Below are positions 35,321-42,874 of a stretch of DNA of 64,000 nt, piece by piece. Each line of letters begins with the position of its first letter. Positions within the stretch are counted from its first letter, which is position 1. The stretch lies in the NCBI GenBank assembly GCA_964637365.1, contig CAZWWH010000001.1:124001-188000 (forward strand). Direction: 5' to 3'. The notes below the pieces were generated by a model. That model did not search any database. It was given only the letters and a program-made list of their open reading frames with translations, and was not told the origin of the DNA. The stretch is from Cryptoclostridium sp964637365 (GTDB lineage Bacteria > Bacillota > Dehalobacteriia > UBA7702). A program made the translations under genes and the position numbers.

Positions 35321-35996
35321 CGTCACACCTCAATTCATATCCAACACCACGGACTGCCTTAATTTCGGTTTTAGCTTCGATAAAACTGAGTTTTTTACGG
35401 GTAAAAGACATATATACTTCTACATTGTTATACTCGGCTTCACTCTCAAAACCCCAAATTTTTACCGCAAGTTGTTTACGGGTGAGTATCTGACCGCTAT
35501 TTGCAATTAAGTATTCAAGGATTCTATATTCCTTTTCACTAAGTCTTACGCTCTGTCCGTTGGTAGTGCAAGATAATGTAAGGGTGCTTGTATCAAGGGT
35601 AATGTCCCCAAATGAAAGAATACCATCTGTTGTTCCAAGTGTTCGTCTACCGAGTGCACGGAGACGGGCAAGCAGTTCCTTTGTCATAAAGGGTTTTGTT
35701 AGATAATCGTCGGCACCGCTATCAAGACCTGTAACCTTGTCGTCAAGCTCTGCCTTTGCCGTGAGCATCAATATCGGTGTTGCAACACCTTTGTTGCGAG
35801 CCCGTTTTACAATTTCGTATCCGTTCATTCCGGGGAGCATAACATCAAGAATTACAATATCGTAAATGTTACTCTCGATTGCGGCTAATCCATCAAGACC
35901 GTTTGCAAAATGATCTACTTCATATTTTTCAAGACGCAGGATTTCGCAAAGCGCCTGCGCCATTCTTTTTTCATCTTCGACGAGTAAAATCCTCAT
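35313..35996 (-). CDS. OmpR/PhoB family response regulator
   Basis: This 227-residue regulator has a receiver domain (MRILLVEDEKRMAQAL; phospho-acceptor Asp in YDIVILDVMLPGMNGYEIV; Lys in LTKPF) and a C-terminal winged helix (LSEKEYRILEYLIANSGQILTR, VEVYMSFTRKKLS, IKAVRGVGYEL). ATG at 35996 has CGGAGG 8 bases upstream; a longer in-frame form is rejected. A direct repeat at 36033-36051 just ahead of its own -10 and a matching one before the VTC operon are its likely targets, which gives autoregulation and control of the CotH cluster. Confidence 0.94.
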   Translation of the reverse strand: MRILLVEDEKRMAQALCEILRLEKYEVDHFANGLDGLAAIESNIYDIVILDVMLPGMNGYEIVKRARNKGVATPILMLTAKAELDDKVTGLDSGADDYLTKPFMTKELLARLRALGRRTLGTTDGILSFGDITLDTSTLTLSCTTNGQSVRLSEKEYRILEYLIANSGQILTRKQLAVKIWGFESEAEYNNVEVYMSFTRKKLSFIEAKTEIKAVRGVGYELRCDDV

Positions 35997-36018
35997 AGCG
36001 ATACCTCCGCTTATTATC

Positions 36019-36051
36019 ATTATACCATAAAAGATTGAAAAATGATTGAAG
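36019..36051 (-). promoter_or_regulatory. autoregulated promoter of the response regulator gene
   Basis: The plus strand has GATTGAAAAATGATTGAAG at 36033-36051 (11-bp direct repeat). On the minus strand it is followed by TATAAT (36019-36024) at 8 bases. The layout is the same as the VTC operon promoter. Confidence 0.65.
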
Positions 36052-36073
36052 TATTTGAAAAACGGCGGCTCGG

Positions 36074-36451
36074 TTAGTTGTAAATTATATCGTAATTTAC
36101 GATTTCTGTGGCTCTGCTGCGGATGTTATTCATCCGAGAAACCCATTCCATTTGACTGTCAGCTTTGAGTTGTTCGGTCACGCCCTCACGCTCTGCCATC
36201 TGTTCTACGAGCCGAAAAAACATATCCTCAGTCTGCTTGTTTACATCGGCAAGGTGCCTGTTCAGTTCACATTGTGTGAGTAAGGTTGTATAAAACCCTT
36301 TGCGGTGCACCTTGATATACTGCAAGTGCCGCTGTCCCCAAATACCGATAGGCTGTTTTTCTTCATTGGGGAGTGCAAGGTCGGGCAAGTAGTAATCTCC
36401 GTGCAGAGTGTAGCTAATGCTCGTCTGTTCGTTATAAATGTGCTTCTCCAT
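36074..36451 (-). CDS. TnpV family transposon-encoded protein
   Basis: This 125-residue protein matches TnpV of Tn4451-like transposons and conjugative elements. It has GDYYLPDLALPNEEKQPIGI at residues about 17-36, WGQRHLQYIKVHRKGFYTTLL, and EEMFFR-like DMFFRLVEQMAEREGVTEQL, then RMNNIRSRATEIVN. GGAGG lies 7 bases before the chosen ATG; GTG or ATG just upstream would add two residues. TnpV's function is unknown, but it marks mobile elements of Bacillota. It is the third gene of a set of three small element genes. Confidence 0.88.
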   Translation of the reverse strand: MEKHIYNEQTSISYTLHGDYYLPDLALPNEEKQPIGIWGQRHLQYIKVHRKGFYTTLLTQCELNRHLADVNKQTEDMFFRLVEQMAEREGVTEQLKADSQMEWVSRMNNIRSRATEIVNYDIIYN

Positions 36452-36453
36452 CA

Positions 36454-36639
36454 TCACGCCTCCTTGTAGATCACTTTGAATTTCTTTTGCTTTCTATCAA
36501 TGATTTTCAGTAAAACCTCATCCACCGCATCGGTGTACTTGCCGTTGGCAATAAGCTTATTCCGCATTTCATTCAGGCATTTTATAACTACCCGCCGTTC
36601 AAAATCATCAAGTGCTATGTAATATTTCTTATCCCGCAT
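36454..36639 (-). CDS. small mobile-element protein
   Basis: This 61-residue charged protein (MRDKKYYIALDDFERRVVIK, ending IDRKQKKFKVIYKEA) is of a type found next to TnpV and DUF6809 genes in clostridial integrative elements. AAAGGAG lies 8 bases before ATG 36639; the longer frame upstream overlaps the previous gene and is less likely. Function unknown. Confidence 0.7.
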   Translation of the reverse strand: MRDKKYYIALDDFERRVVIKCLNEMRNKLIANGKYTDAVDEVLLKIIDRKQKKFKVIYKEA

Positions 36640-36644
36640 ATCAT

Positions 36645-36944
36645 TTACTCCTTTAACAAATCTTGAAACGGTGTGTCGGTGACTACGAAGGTATCGTATG
36701 TGAAGTTGGCTCCCAAGCGAAACCACATCATATAACTGTCAAGATTGGATTCGCCGTTTACCACGCTCCACGCATTAACGAAATCGAGAAACTTTTTCTT
36801 ATTTTCAACCGATAGCCGTTCTGTTAGGAAATCTTCATTGAGCATCAAGACCTTCATTTGCTTTTGCACCGCTTTGTTCTGCTTTGTGCTTCGTTCCTGT
36901 GGATCAATGTTGCCGTAATAAAATTCTTCTATAAATTTACCCAT
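36645..36944 (-). CDS. DUF6809-like mobile-element protein
   Basis: This 99-residue helical protein begins MGKFIEEFYYGNIDPQERS and continues with AWSVVNGESNLDSYMMWFRLGANF, the pattern of DUF6809 proteins common in integrative elements and plasmids of gut Bacillota. GGAGG stands before the ATG. With the next two genes it forms a small operon at the right edge of the inserted segment. Confidence 0.72.
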   Translation of the reverse strand: MGKFIEEFYYGNIDPQERSTKQNKAVQKQMKVLMLNEDFLTERLSVENKKKFLDFVNAWSVVNGESNLDSYMMWFRLGANFTYDTFVVTDTPFQDLLKE

Positions 36945-37027
36945 ATTGTTACCTCCTTTGATTTTCTATCATCATTTTACTCAAAGGCAGTTTGATAGTC
37001 GAATGTATGGATATAAAAGCATAAAAA

Positions 37028-37071
37028 GACAGAGAGAAAGGCGATTAAGCCTTTCTCTCTGTCTTTCCCTT
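37028..37071. terminator. strong hairpin/terminator at the island's right edge
   Basis: GACAGAGAGAAAGGC (37028-37042) pairs perfectly with GCCTTTCTCTCTGTC (37049-37063), with A-tract and T-tract on either side. The 36945-37258 gap holds no gene; it may contain the end of the inserted element. Confidence 0.75.
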
Positions 37072-37222
37072 TTGCAACGCCCATAAGTTAGTGTTTTGAA
37101 ATTACTGCCTTATGTGGCGTGTGCAAATGTGCTTTCTCTTTTTTGTTTATCCACGTCACACGACATAAAACAATCCCATAGGGGCAATTCTTGCACCGTC
37201 GATTCATTGGGACACAAAGAGA

Positions 37223-37248
37223 GCCACCACATTTCAAAATGTGGCGGC
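37223..37248 (-). terminator. terminator of spoIIID
   Basis: GCCACCACATTT and AAATGTGGCGGC pair with one mismatch; on the minus strand it is followed by TCTCTTTG. Confidence 0.6.
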
Positions 37249-37258
37249 TTCATTGAAA

Positions 37259-37540
37259 CTATGGCTTTCGTTGAATCTTTACCTTGGCCTGATGCTCTGC
37301 AGCATATTTTTTTCGCGTGGCTTCGCCGCCTCGAAGGTGACGTTCGGCCTTGTTGATTTCTAATATCTGGCGCACTTTTTGTGCCGTTGCTTCATTAATC
37401 ATCGGCAATCGCTCCGTCATATCCTTATGTACCGTTGACTTACTCACACCAAAAATGGCAGCGGTCTGACGTACTGTGGCCGAGGATTCCATGATATAGC
37501 TGCTGATCTCCAGGACCCGTTTTTCAATATAATCCTGCAT
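37259..37540 (-). CDS. spoIIID: sporulation transcriptional regulator SpoIIID
   Basis: This 93-residue DNA-binding protein is active in the mother cell under sigma-E. A helix-turn-helix, VRQTAAIFGVSKSTVHKDMTERLP, fills residues 23-46, then comes the basic C-terminal helix (RHLRGGEATRKKYAAEH), both as in Bacillus SpoIIID. Length is close to the 93 of B. subtilis. It is a single gene with its own terminator. It shows that the organism is from a spore-forming line; this alone does not prove that it still sporulates. Confidence 0.95.
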   Translation of the reverse strand: MQDYIEKRVLEISSYIMESSATVRQTAAIFGVSKSTVHKDMTERLPMINEATAQKVRQILEINKAERHLRGGEATRKKYAAEHQAKVKIQRKP

Positions 37541-37650
37541 GGAAAGGCCTCCCGAAAAAGCTCCTTTTTAACTATATGGCTTCGCCGCCGCTTTATGCAG
37601 GGGAGTCCAAACAGGAAAGAATTTTCGAAAGAATCACCATATAAAACATA

Positions 37651-37743
37651 GGCCTGTTAAGAGAAGTTCCAAATAGAGCAACCCTCTCCGCACCGCATGT
37701 AATAGGGAGAAATTTTGCCTGAAATAAACCTTTCTTAACAGCC
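37651..37743. repeat. inverted repeat flanking a 70-bp spacer
   Basis: GGCCTGTTAAGA (37651-37662) and TCTTAACAGCC (37733-37743) form an inverted repeat around a structured spacer (CTCTCC/GGAGA). A third copy of GCCTGTTAAGA is near 16358. It could be a degenerate small repeat element. Confidence 0.35.
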
Positions 37744-37768
37744 TCAAGCTATCTAAATCGTCATCGTA

Positions 37769-38137
37769 TTAAAGTTTTGGTAAAGATTTCGTTGCAACCA
37801 TATCAATACCGGTGCCGCAAATATTGGGAATTACCACATCGCCCAAAGCAATACCGTGGCCAGCCGCCACTGCAATATGATCAATCGCCGCCATACAAGA
37901 AAAAATCGTATCTTTGGGCAAAGGAGTTGCCGAACGGATGGGTAGTAGACGGTCATCATCCGTACGAACGGTAGTGGTTAAAGTACGAACGGGATTCACA
38001 CATTCTGTGCGAGCATAGGCTTCCCCCCGTTTACATTCATTCCCGGAAACACGAATGACCTTTCCATCCTCCATTTCCACTTTAAGACGGCAGCCCACTG
38101 GGCAGACGATACAAGTCAAATATTTGATTTCCTTCAT
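37769..38137 (-). CDS. DUF1667 domain protein
   Basis: This 122-residue protein of the DUF1667 family has the metal-type motif CIVCPVGCRLKVEM at residues 9-22, then GNECKRGEAYA at about 32-42. The four Cys probably bind an iron-sulfur cluster. Its start overlaps the stop of the GlpB-like oxidoreductase (ATGA), making it the third gene of a GlpA-like/GlpB-like/DUF1667 operon that is standard in Bacillota. It probably is an electron-carrying subunit. Confidence 0.9.
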   Translation of the reverse strand: MKEIKYLTCIVCPVGCRLKVEMEDGKVIRVSGNECKRGEAYARTECVNPVRTLTTTVRTDDDRLLPIRSATPLPKDTIFSCMAAIDHIAVAAGHGIALGDVVIPNICGTGIDMVATKSLPKL

Positions 38138-39402
38138 GACTGCATCTCCACTTCTACGGTAATTTCATCAGCGTTGATAGAGGAAATTATCCCCTCCTTC
38201 AACACCACCGTGGCCATTTCCCCCGGGGTAATAATGCGTTTCTTTTTACGAAACAGCAATTGCTCACCGCAAGTTACCGTAATATAGGCATTACGACAAA
38301 CCTGATCAGGACGGAAAAAAAGTTTTATTTCCTCGTGCGTCGTTTCGATCACTTGGGGCACAACATAGCGCACCCCAGCGCCACGGTTCACTGCCACGGC
38401 ATGGCCTGTTCTACGCCGCCCCTGCAAATAACGGGCAGCAGCGCGGCCCGCAATTTCCGCCTCTTCAGACACGTAGTCGACTACGTCATGAACGTGAAGA
38501 ACATTACCACAGGAGAAAATTCCCGGAACACTGCTTTCCCGACGAGCATTGACTACAGCGCCATTGGTAACAGCATCCAACTGTACCCCAGCCTTCTTTG
38601 CCAATTCATTTTCAGGGATTAATCCCACCGAAAGCAATAGGGTATCACAAGGAATATACTGGGCAGAGTCCGGCACGTATTGGCCGTCAGCTCCCACCTC
38701 ACAAATGGTAACGCCCTCCACTCGCTGTTTGCCATGAACCTGCACCACTGTATGGCTAAGGAGCAAGGGAATATCAAAATCCTCCAAACATTGTACAATA
38801 TTGCGTTTCAAGCCACCGCTGTAAGGCAGGTATTCCAAAACCGCTTTGACATGGGCCCCTTCTAAGGTCATGCGTCGTGCCATAATCAAACCAATATCAC
38901 CGGAGCCCAAGACAACAACTTCTTTTCCCGGCAGCATGCCCTTGAGGTTCACGAATTTCTGGGCGGCGCCGGCGGTATAAATTCCCGCCGGACGGCTCCC
39001 CACAATATGAAGAGGCCCACGATTCCGTTCCCGGCATCCCATGGCCAAAATCACCGCTTGCGCATAAATGCGGCACACTCCCTGAGGCCCCACAGCGGTG
39101 ACGACACGCTGGGGCGTTAAATCCGTCACTGTAGTATTCAAACGATATTCAATATTCAACTCCCTTATCCGCTGTTCATAGCGGGCGGCATATTCAGGAC
39201 CTGTCAGTTCTTCATTAAATTTATGCAAACCAAACCCATTGTGAATACATTGCTGCAAAATGCCGCCAAGAGAATCCTCTCGCTCCAAAATTACGATGCG
39301 TTCCAGACCTTCCTCCCGGGCAGCGATGGCCGCTGCCATACCGGCAGGGCCGCCACCAATCAACACAAGGTCGTAATGTTGTTCATGGTCAATTCGCTTC
39401 AT
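38134..39402 (-). CDS. NAD(P)/FAD-dependent oxidoreductase (GlpB-like)
   Basis: This 422-residue pyridine nucleotide-disulfide-type flavoprotein has an FAD dinucleotide fold (GGGPAGMAAAIAAREEG) at residues 14-30, a second Rossmann motif (VLGSGDIGLIMARRM) near 155, and GIFSCGNVLHVHDVVDYVSEEAEIAG near 305. ATG at 39402 has GGAGGCGGAG just before it. It has no disulfide CxxC. It lies 10 bp behind the GlpA-like gene. In this kind of operon it serves with the other two in oxidation of glycerol 3-phosphate or a related 2-hydroxyacid; the substrate is not certain because no glpK or glpF is near. Confidence 0.9.
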   Translation of the reverse strand: MKRIDHEQHYDLVLIGGGPAGMAAAIAAREEGLERIVILEREDSLGGILQQCIHNGFGLHKFNEELTGPEYAARYEQRIRELNIEYRLNTTVTDLTPQRVVTAVGPQGVCRIYAQAVILAMGCRERNRGPLHIVGSRPAGIYTAGAAQKFVNLKGMLPGKEVVVLGSGDIGLIMARRMTLEGAHVKAVLEYLPYSGGLKRNIVQCLEDFDIPLLLSHTVVQVHGKQRVEGVTICEVGADGQYVPDSAQYIPCDTLLLSVGLIPENELAKKAGVQLDAVTNGAVVNARRESSVPGIFSCGNVLHVHDVVDYVSEEAEIAGRAAARYLQGRRRTGHAVAVNRGAGVRYVVPQVIETTHEEIKLFFRPDQVCRNAYITVTCGEQLLFRKKKRIITPGEMATVVLKEGIISSINADEITVEVEMQS

Positions 39403-39412
39403 TCTCCGCCTC

Positions 39413-40843
39413 CTACTTGGTTCTTCCCCATAGAACCGCAGAATCATACCCCTTCTTAGTCACTTGCTCCATGGGAATTCCCAATTCACGGCTGAGAATC
39501 TCCGTCACCGAGGGTAAGCAGAAGCCCCCTTGACACCTTCCCATCCCGCTGCGGGTGCGCCGTTTGACACCGTCAACAGTAGTAGCGGGAGGATTACGGT
39601 GAATGGCATCAATAATTTCCCCTTCACTGATTTCTTCACAGCGACAAACGATTTTACCATAATGGGGATCCTTTTCGATCCATTGCTGACGCACATCATC
39701 AGGTAAAGTCCGCAGCGCAGGAACACCGTGACGACAGGGATCAAAACTGGATTTTTTTTGCCCTAAATAACCGTTTTCCCTTAATAAACCAGTTACATAG
39801 GCGGCAATGGCCGGAGAGGAAGCAAGCCCTGGAGACTCGATTCCCGCTACATGAAGAAAACGAGGAGCAAACTGAGAAAAACCAATGATAAAATCTCCAG
39901 TACTCCCCACGGCTCGTAAGCCCGCAAAGGTAGTGATCACCTGTTTCAAGGAAAGGGAAGGTAATGTTTTTCCTCCATCTACAATCACCTTGGATTGCCC
40001 TGTGGTAGTCGTATCGAGATCTTCCTTATCGGTTAAATCCTCGGCATTGGGACCAATCATCAAATTACCGTGAGCTGTTGGCGTCACTAAAACGCCCTTT
40101 CCCATGGGGGTGGGAGCCTGAAAAACGGTATGGTGGACTCTATATCCCAATTCTTGATCAAATAAGAGATATTCCCCACGGCGAGGATGAATGGAAAAAG
40201 AACGATCCCCCACCATAGCTCCGATATCATCGGCAAAAATCCCCGCCGCATTGATAATGATGCGAGCTTCTACCATAGCATCACCGGAAATGATCTGATA
40301 ATGGTCGCCGCATGGAACAATTTGTTCCACCGGGAAGTCGCATTGCAAAAAGACACCGTTGTCCATGGCATTTCCCATAGCGGCAACGGTTAGTGAGTAA
40401 GGGCATATGATCCCCGCCGAAGGAGCATAAAGAGCGCCTATGGTTTTGGAGGAAATATTTGGTTCCATAGCATGGAGCCTGGCAGCATCAATCAACTCCA
40501 GATTTGGAACACCATTGAGAACTCCCCGGGCATAGAGATTTCTCAAAGATTCCATATCCCCTTCATGGAAAGCAACTACAAGGGAACCATTGCGATGATA
40601 GGCAACACCCAATTCTTCAGCGACACGGGGCATCCTAGCTGCCCCCTCAACATTCAGGCGCGCCTTTAAGGTTCCGGGCTTCGCATCGAAACCAGCATGG
40701 ACGATGCCGCTATTGGCGCCGGAGCTGCCTTTCGCCACATCCTCTTCCTTTTCCAAAACGATGATAGAATTTTCGTATCTGGATAACTCTCTGGCAATCA
40801 TGGAGCCTACAATACCGGCCCCAATGATAGCAAAATCAAACAT
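39413..40843 (-). CDS. GlpA/LhgO-like FAD oxidoreductase with [2Fe-2S]-binding C-terminus
   Basis: This 476-residue protein has an N-terminal DAO-type FAD domain (IIGAGIVGSMIARELSRY at residues 6-23; GANSGIVHAGFD). A BFD-like C-terminal domain has four Cys, CRCEEISEGEI and CQGGFCLP, that would hold a [2Fe-2S] cluster. Anaerobic glycerol-3-phosphate dehydrogenase subunit A has this pair of domains, and L-2-hydroxyglutarate oxidase shares the first. It heads the operon; an 8-bp-arm palindrome is located 28 bp before the start. Confidence 0.9.
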   Translation of the reverse strand: MFDFAIIGAGIVGSMIARELSRYENSIIVLEKEEDVAKGSSGANSGIVHAGFDAKPGTLKARLNVEGAARMPRVAEELGVAYHRNGSLVVAFHEGDMESLRNLYARGVLNGVPNLELIDAARLHAMEPNISSKTIGALYAPSAGIICPYSLTVAAMGNAMDNGVFLQCDFPVEQIVPCGDHYQIISGDAMVEARIIINAAGIFADDIGAMVGDRSFSIHPRRGEYLLFDQELGYRVHHTVFQAPTPMGKGVLVTPTAHGNLMIGPNAEDLTDKEDLDTTTTGQSKVIVDGGKTLPSLSLKQVITTFAGLRAVGSTGDFIIGFSQFAPRFLHVAGIESPGLASSPAIAAYVTGLLRENGYLGQKKSSFDPCRHGVPALRTLPDDVRQQWIEKDPHYGKIVCRCEEISEGEIIDAIHRNPPATTVDGVKRRTRSGMGRCQGGFCLPSVTEILSRELGIPMEQVTKKGYDSAVLWGRTK

Positions 40844-40870
40844 GGAGAAAAGTCTCCTTTCGGAAAGCGA

Positions 40871-40892
40871 TTTGTAATTATGGTATTACAAA
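40871..40892 (-). promoter_or_regulatory. palindrome upstream of the GlpA-like operon (operator candidate)
   Basis: TTTGTAAT-N6-ATTACAAA is a perfect 8-bp-arm dyad between the promoter area and the start of the operon. The protein that binds is unknown. Confidence 0.45.
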
Positions 40893-40932
40893 ATCATCTT
40901 GTTTTATACATCACTTTATCAATAAACCGTAA

Positions 40933-41763
40933 TTACTCCACTTTCGCCAAGTCATTACGGACATAGCCACTTTCACCATCGTCCAAAACAATGTGATACC
41001 AGCCATCGACTTCTTCCAGGTAAATGCCGGAATCTCCCCGATCCAATCGAGTAACCTCATCGGAGTCTACAGTGGCTTCGGAACGGATTCTGGCAAAGCT
41101 GTTGGTAATCACTACTTTTCGTGTGGGAGCTGAAGATGGATTGGTTCCATTCGCCTCAGAAACCAAATCAGAGGAAACATAACCTTTCGTATCATCTGCC
41201 ATACGTACATGAATCCAACCGTTGCTTTCCCCCAACTGCTCCATGGTATCGCCCTCTAAGGCGAAAGCCACTATCTCACTATCTTGGGAAGCTTGGGCGC
41301 GAACATTCACATAAAGTCCAACGGGGGAAACCAAAGTTGTTTTTTCTTTTTCTTCGGAATCTTTTTGGGAAGTTTCTTTTTCCTCTGAAGTGTCTTTATC
41401 AGAAGATTTTCCACTGTCCTCTGTGACCAATGACATCTTCACCGAAGGCACATAGCCGGAAACACCATCCATAACTTCAACATATAGCCAATTAGGCTCA
41501 TCCTGATGAATGCATGATACCTCTGTATTTTTGGGAAGGCTCATCAGAACTTCTGAGTCCATATCGGCACTGGCATGAACATTAACAATATTGTCTCCCG
41601 TAGTGACAATTTTTCCGGAAAGGTCCTTAGTGGCTTCATCCCCGAAACCCAACATGGCAGGGAGTCCGGCAATTCCACCATTCTGATTAATATGTCCCAA
41701 CAGAAATCCACCAGCCAAACTCGCCACAGAAATGATAAAGACAGTTACTACTTTTTTCCACAC
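40933..41763 (-). CDS. SH3-domain (SH3b) cell wall-associated protein
   Basis: This 276-residue protein has an N-terminal signal anchor (residues 4-22, VVTVFIISVASLAGGFLLG) and three bacterial SH3 domains: NIVNVHASADMDSEVLMSLP near 58-77, YVNVRAQASQDSEIVAFALEG near 150-170 and FARIRSEATVDSDEVTRLDRG near 222-242. A Lys/Glu/Ser linker lies between the first and second. SH3b domains bind peptidoglycan or cell wall polymer. It lies downstream of the WecA/MraY-like gene on the same strand and probably ends the cell-wall operon. Confidence 0.85.
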   Translation of the reverse strand: MWKKVVTVFIISVASLAGGFLLGHINQNGGIAGLPAMLGFGDEATKDLSGKIVTTGDNIVNVHASADMDSEVLMSLPKNTEVSCIHQDEPNWLYVEVMDGVSGYVPSVKMSLVTEDSGKSSDKDTSEEKETSQKDSEEKEKTTLVSPVGLYVNVRAQASQDSEIVAFALEGDTMEQLGESNGWIHVRMADDTKGYVSSDLVSEANGTNPSSAPTRKVVITNSFARIRSEATVDSDEVTRLDRGDSGIYLEEVDGWYHIVLDDGESGYVRNDLAKVE

Positions 41764-41805
41764 GATTTTAATTCACCTTTCTGAAATATGAAGATAACTT
41801 CCATT

Positions 41806-42825
41806 CTATTTTTCTTTATGGACACTCAACACACCGATTTTTACAGCGCCAGCCATAATCAAAGCCGAGGCAAAGACCAACAGCAAAATGCTGTAAACCG
41901 AGGGCAACAGTGTTACCATTACGGCAAAAGCCCCCAGCAGGAAGGTAATGCCGTAGATAAACAAAACTGTATCCTTATGGCTGAATCCACGGGCCATCAA
42001 CTGATGATGCAGGTGCCCCTTGTCCGCTTCAAAAATAGGCTTATGATTCATTTTTCTGCGGATGATGGCAAAAAGCGTATCAAGAATAGGGATCCCCAAC
42101 ACCATGATAGGGATAAAGAAGGAAATAATGGTAGCCCCTTCCGATAATCCCAAGAGGGACAGCGCTCCCACCACGAAACCAAGGAACAAGGCGCCGCAAT
42201 CCCCCATAAAAAGCTGGGCAGGATGAAAATTATAGCGCAGGAAGCCCAATATACATCCCACCAGGATAATAGCAATACTGCCACTGACGGTAAAACCTTT
42301 CGCCAAAGCCACCACAGCCAGAGACAGTGCGGCAATTCCCGAAACCCCGGAGGCCAAACCATCAAGACCATCAATGAGATTCACAGCATTGGAAACCCCC
42401 ACGAGCCATAGAAGCGTAATAGGATAACCCAGCCAACCCATATCGAAAATAACGCCATTAATTGGATTGGTAATAAATTCTAAACGGACGCCAAACCCCA
42501 TCAGCACCAATGCCGCAATGATTTGACCCAATAATTTCATTTTGGGAGATATATTTTTAATATCATCGTAAAGCCCTACGGCAACGACAATCGACGCACT
42601 GAGAGCCAAACCCACAATCGTATGGGAAAACTCGCCATAAACCAGAATCCCCGCAATAAAACCGCAGTAAATGCCAAGGCCACCCAAGCGAGTCATAATA
42701 CCGGTATGAACTTTACGGGCATCGGGTTCGTCATATACACCAAAATGCATGGCCATTTTTTTTGTCAATGGCGTTACCAACAATGATATAACGACTCCGG
42801 CCAGGAAAGCAATCAATAATCTCAT
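41806..42825 (-). CDS. undecaprenyl-phosphate GlcNAc-1-phosphate transferase (WecA/TagO/MraY family)
   Basis: This 339-residue membrane enzyme has about 10-11 helices. It transfers sugar-1-phosphate to undecaprenyl phosphate, starting a wall polymer. Family motifs are DDIKNISPKMKLLGQ (Asp pair) near residue 90, LIDGLDGLASGVSG near 145, FMGDCGALFLGFVVG near 205, and the WecA-type HHQLMARGFSHKDTV loop near 270. GAGGT stands before ATG 42825, which is favoured over a longer in-frame start. It is 30 or so bp behind murJ1; csaB-like, murJ1 and this gene run as one operon. Confidence 0.92.
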   Translation of the reverse strand: MRLLIAFLAGVVISLLVTPLTKKMAMHFGVYDEPDARKVHTGIMTRLGGLGIYCGFIAGILVYGEFSHTIVGLALSASIVVAVGLYDDIKNISPKMKLLGQIIAALVLMGFGVRLEFITNPINGVIFDMGWLGYPITLLWLVGVSNAVNLIDGLDGLASGVSGIAALSLAVVALAKGFTVSGSIAIILVGCILGFLRYNFHPAQLFMGDCGALFLGFVVGALSLLGLSEGATIISFFIPIMVLGIPILDTLFAIIRRKMNHKPIFEADKGHLHHQLMARGFSHKDTVLFIYGITFLLGAFAVMVTLLPSVYSILLLVFASALIMAGAVKIGVLSVHKEK

Positions 42826-42874
42826 AATAACCTCAATTTGCCAAAACAGAATCACAACTTATTTGCAAATTATT

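Noticed and set aside
37769..40843. Assignment as true glpABC (anaerobic glycerol-3-phosphate dehydrogenase)
   Set aside because: The set has the GlpA/GlpB-like folds, but no glpK, glpF or classical GlpC is present, so symbols were withheld.
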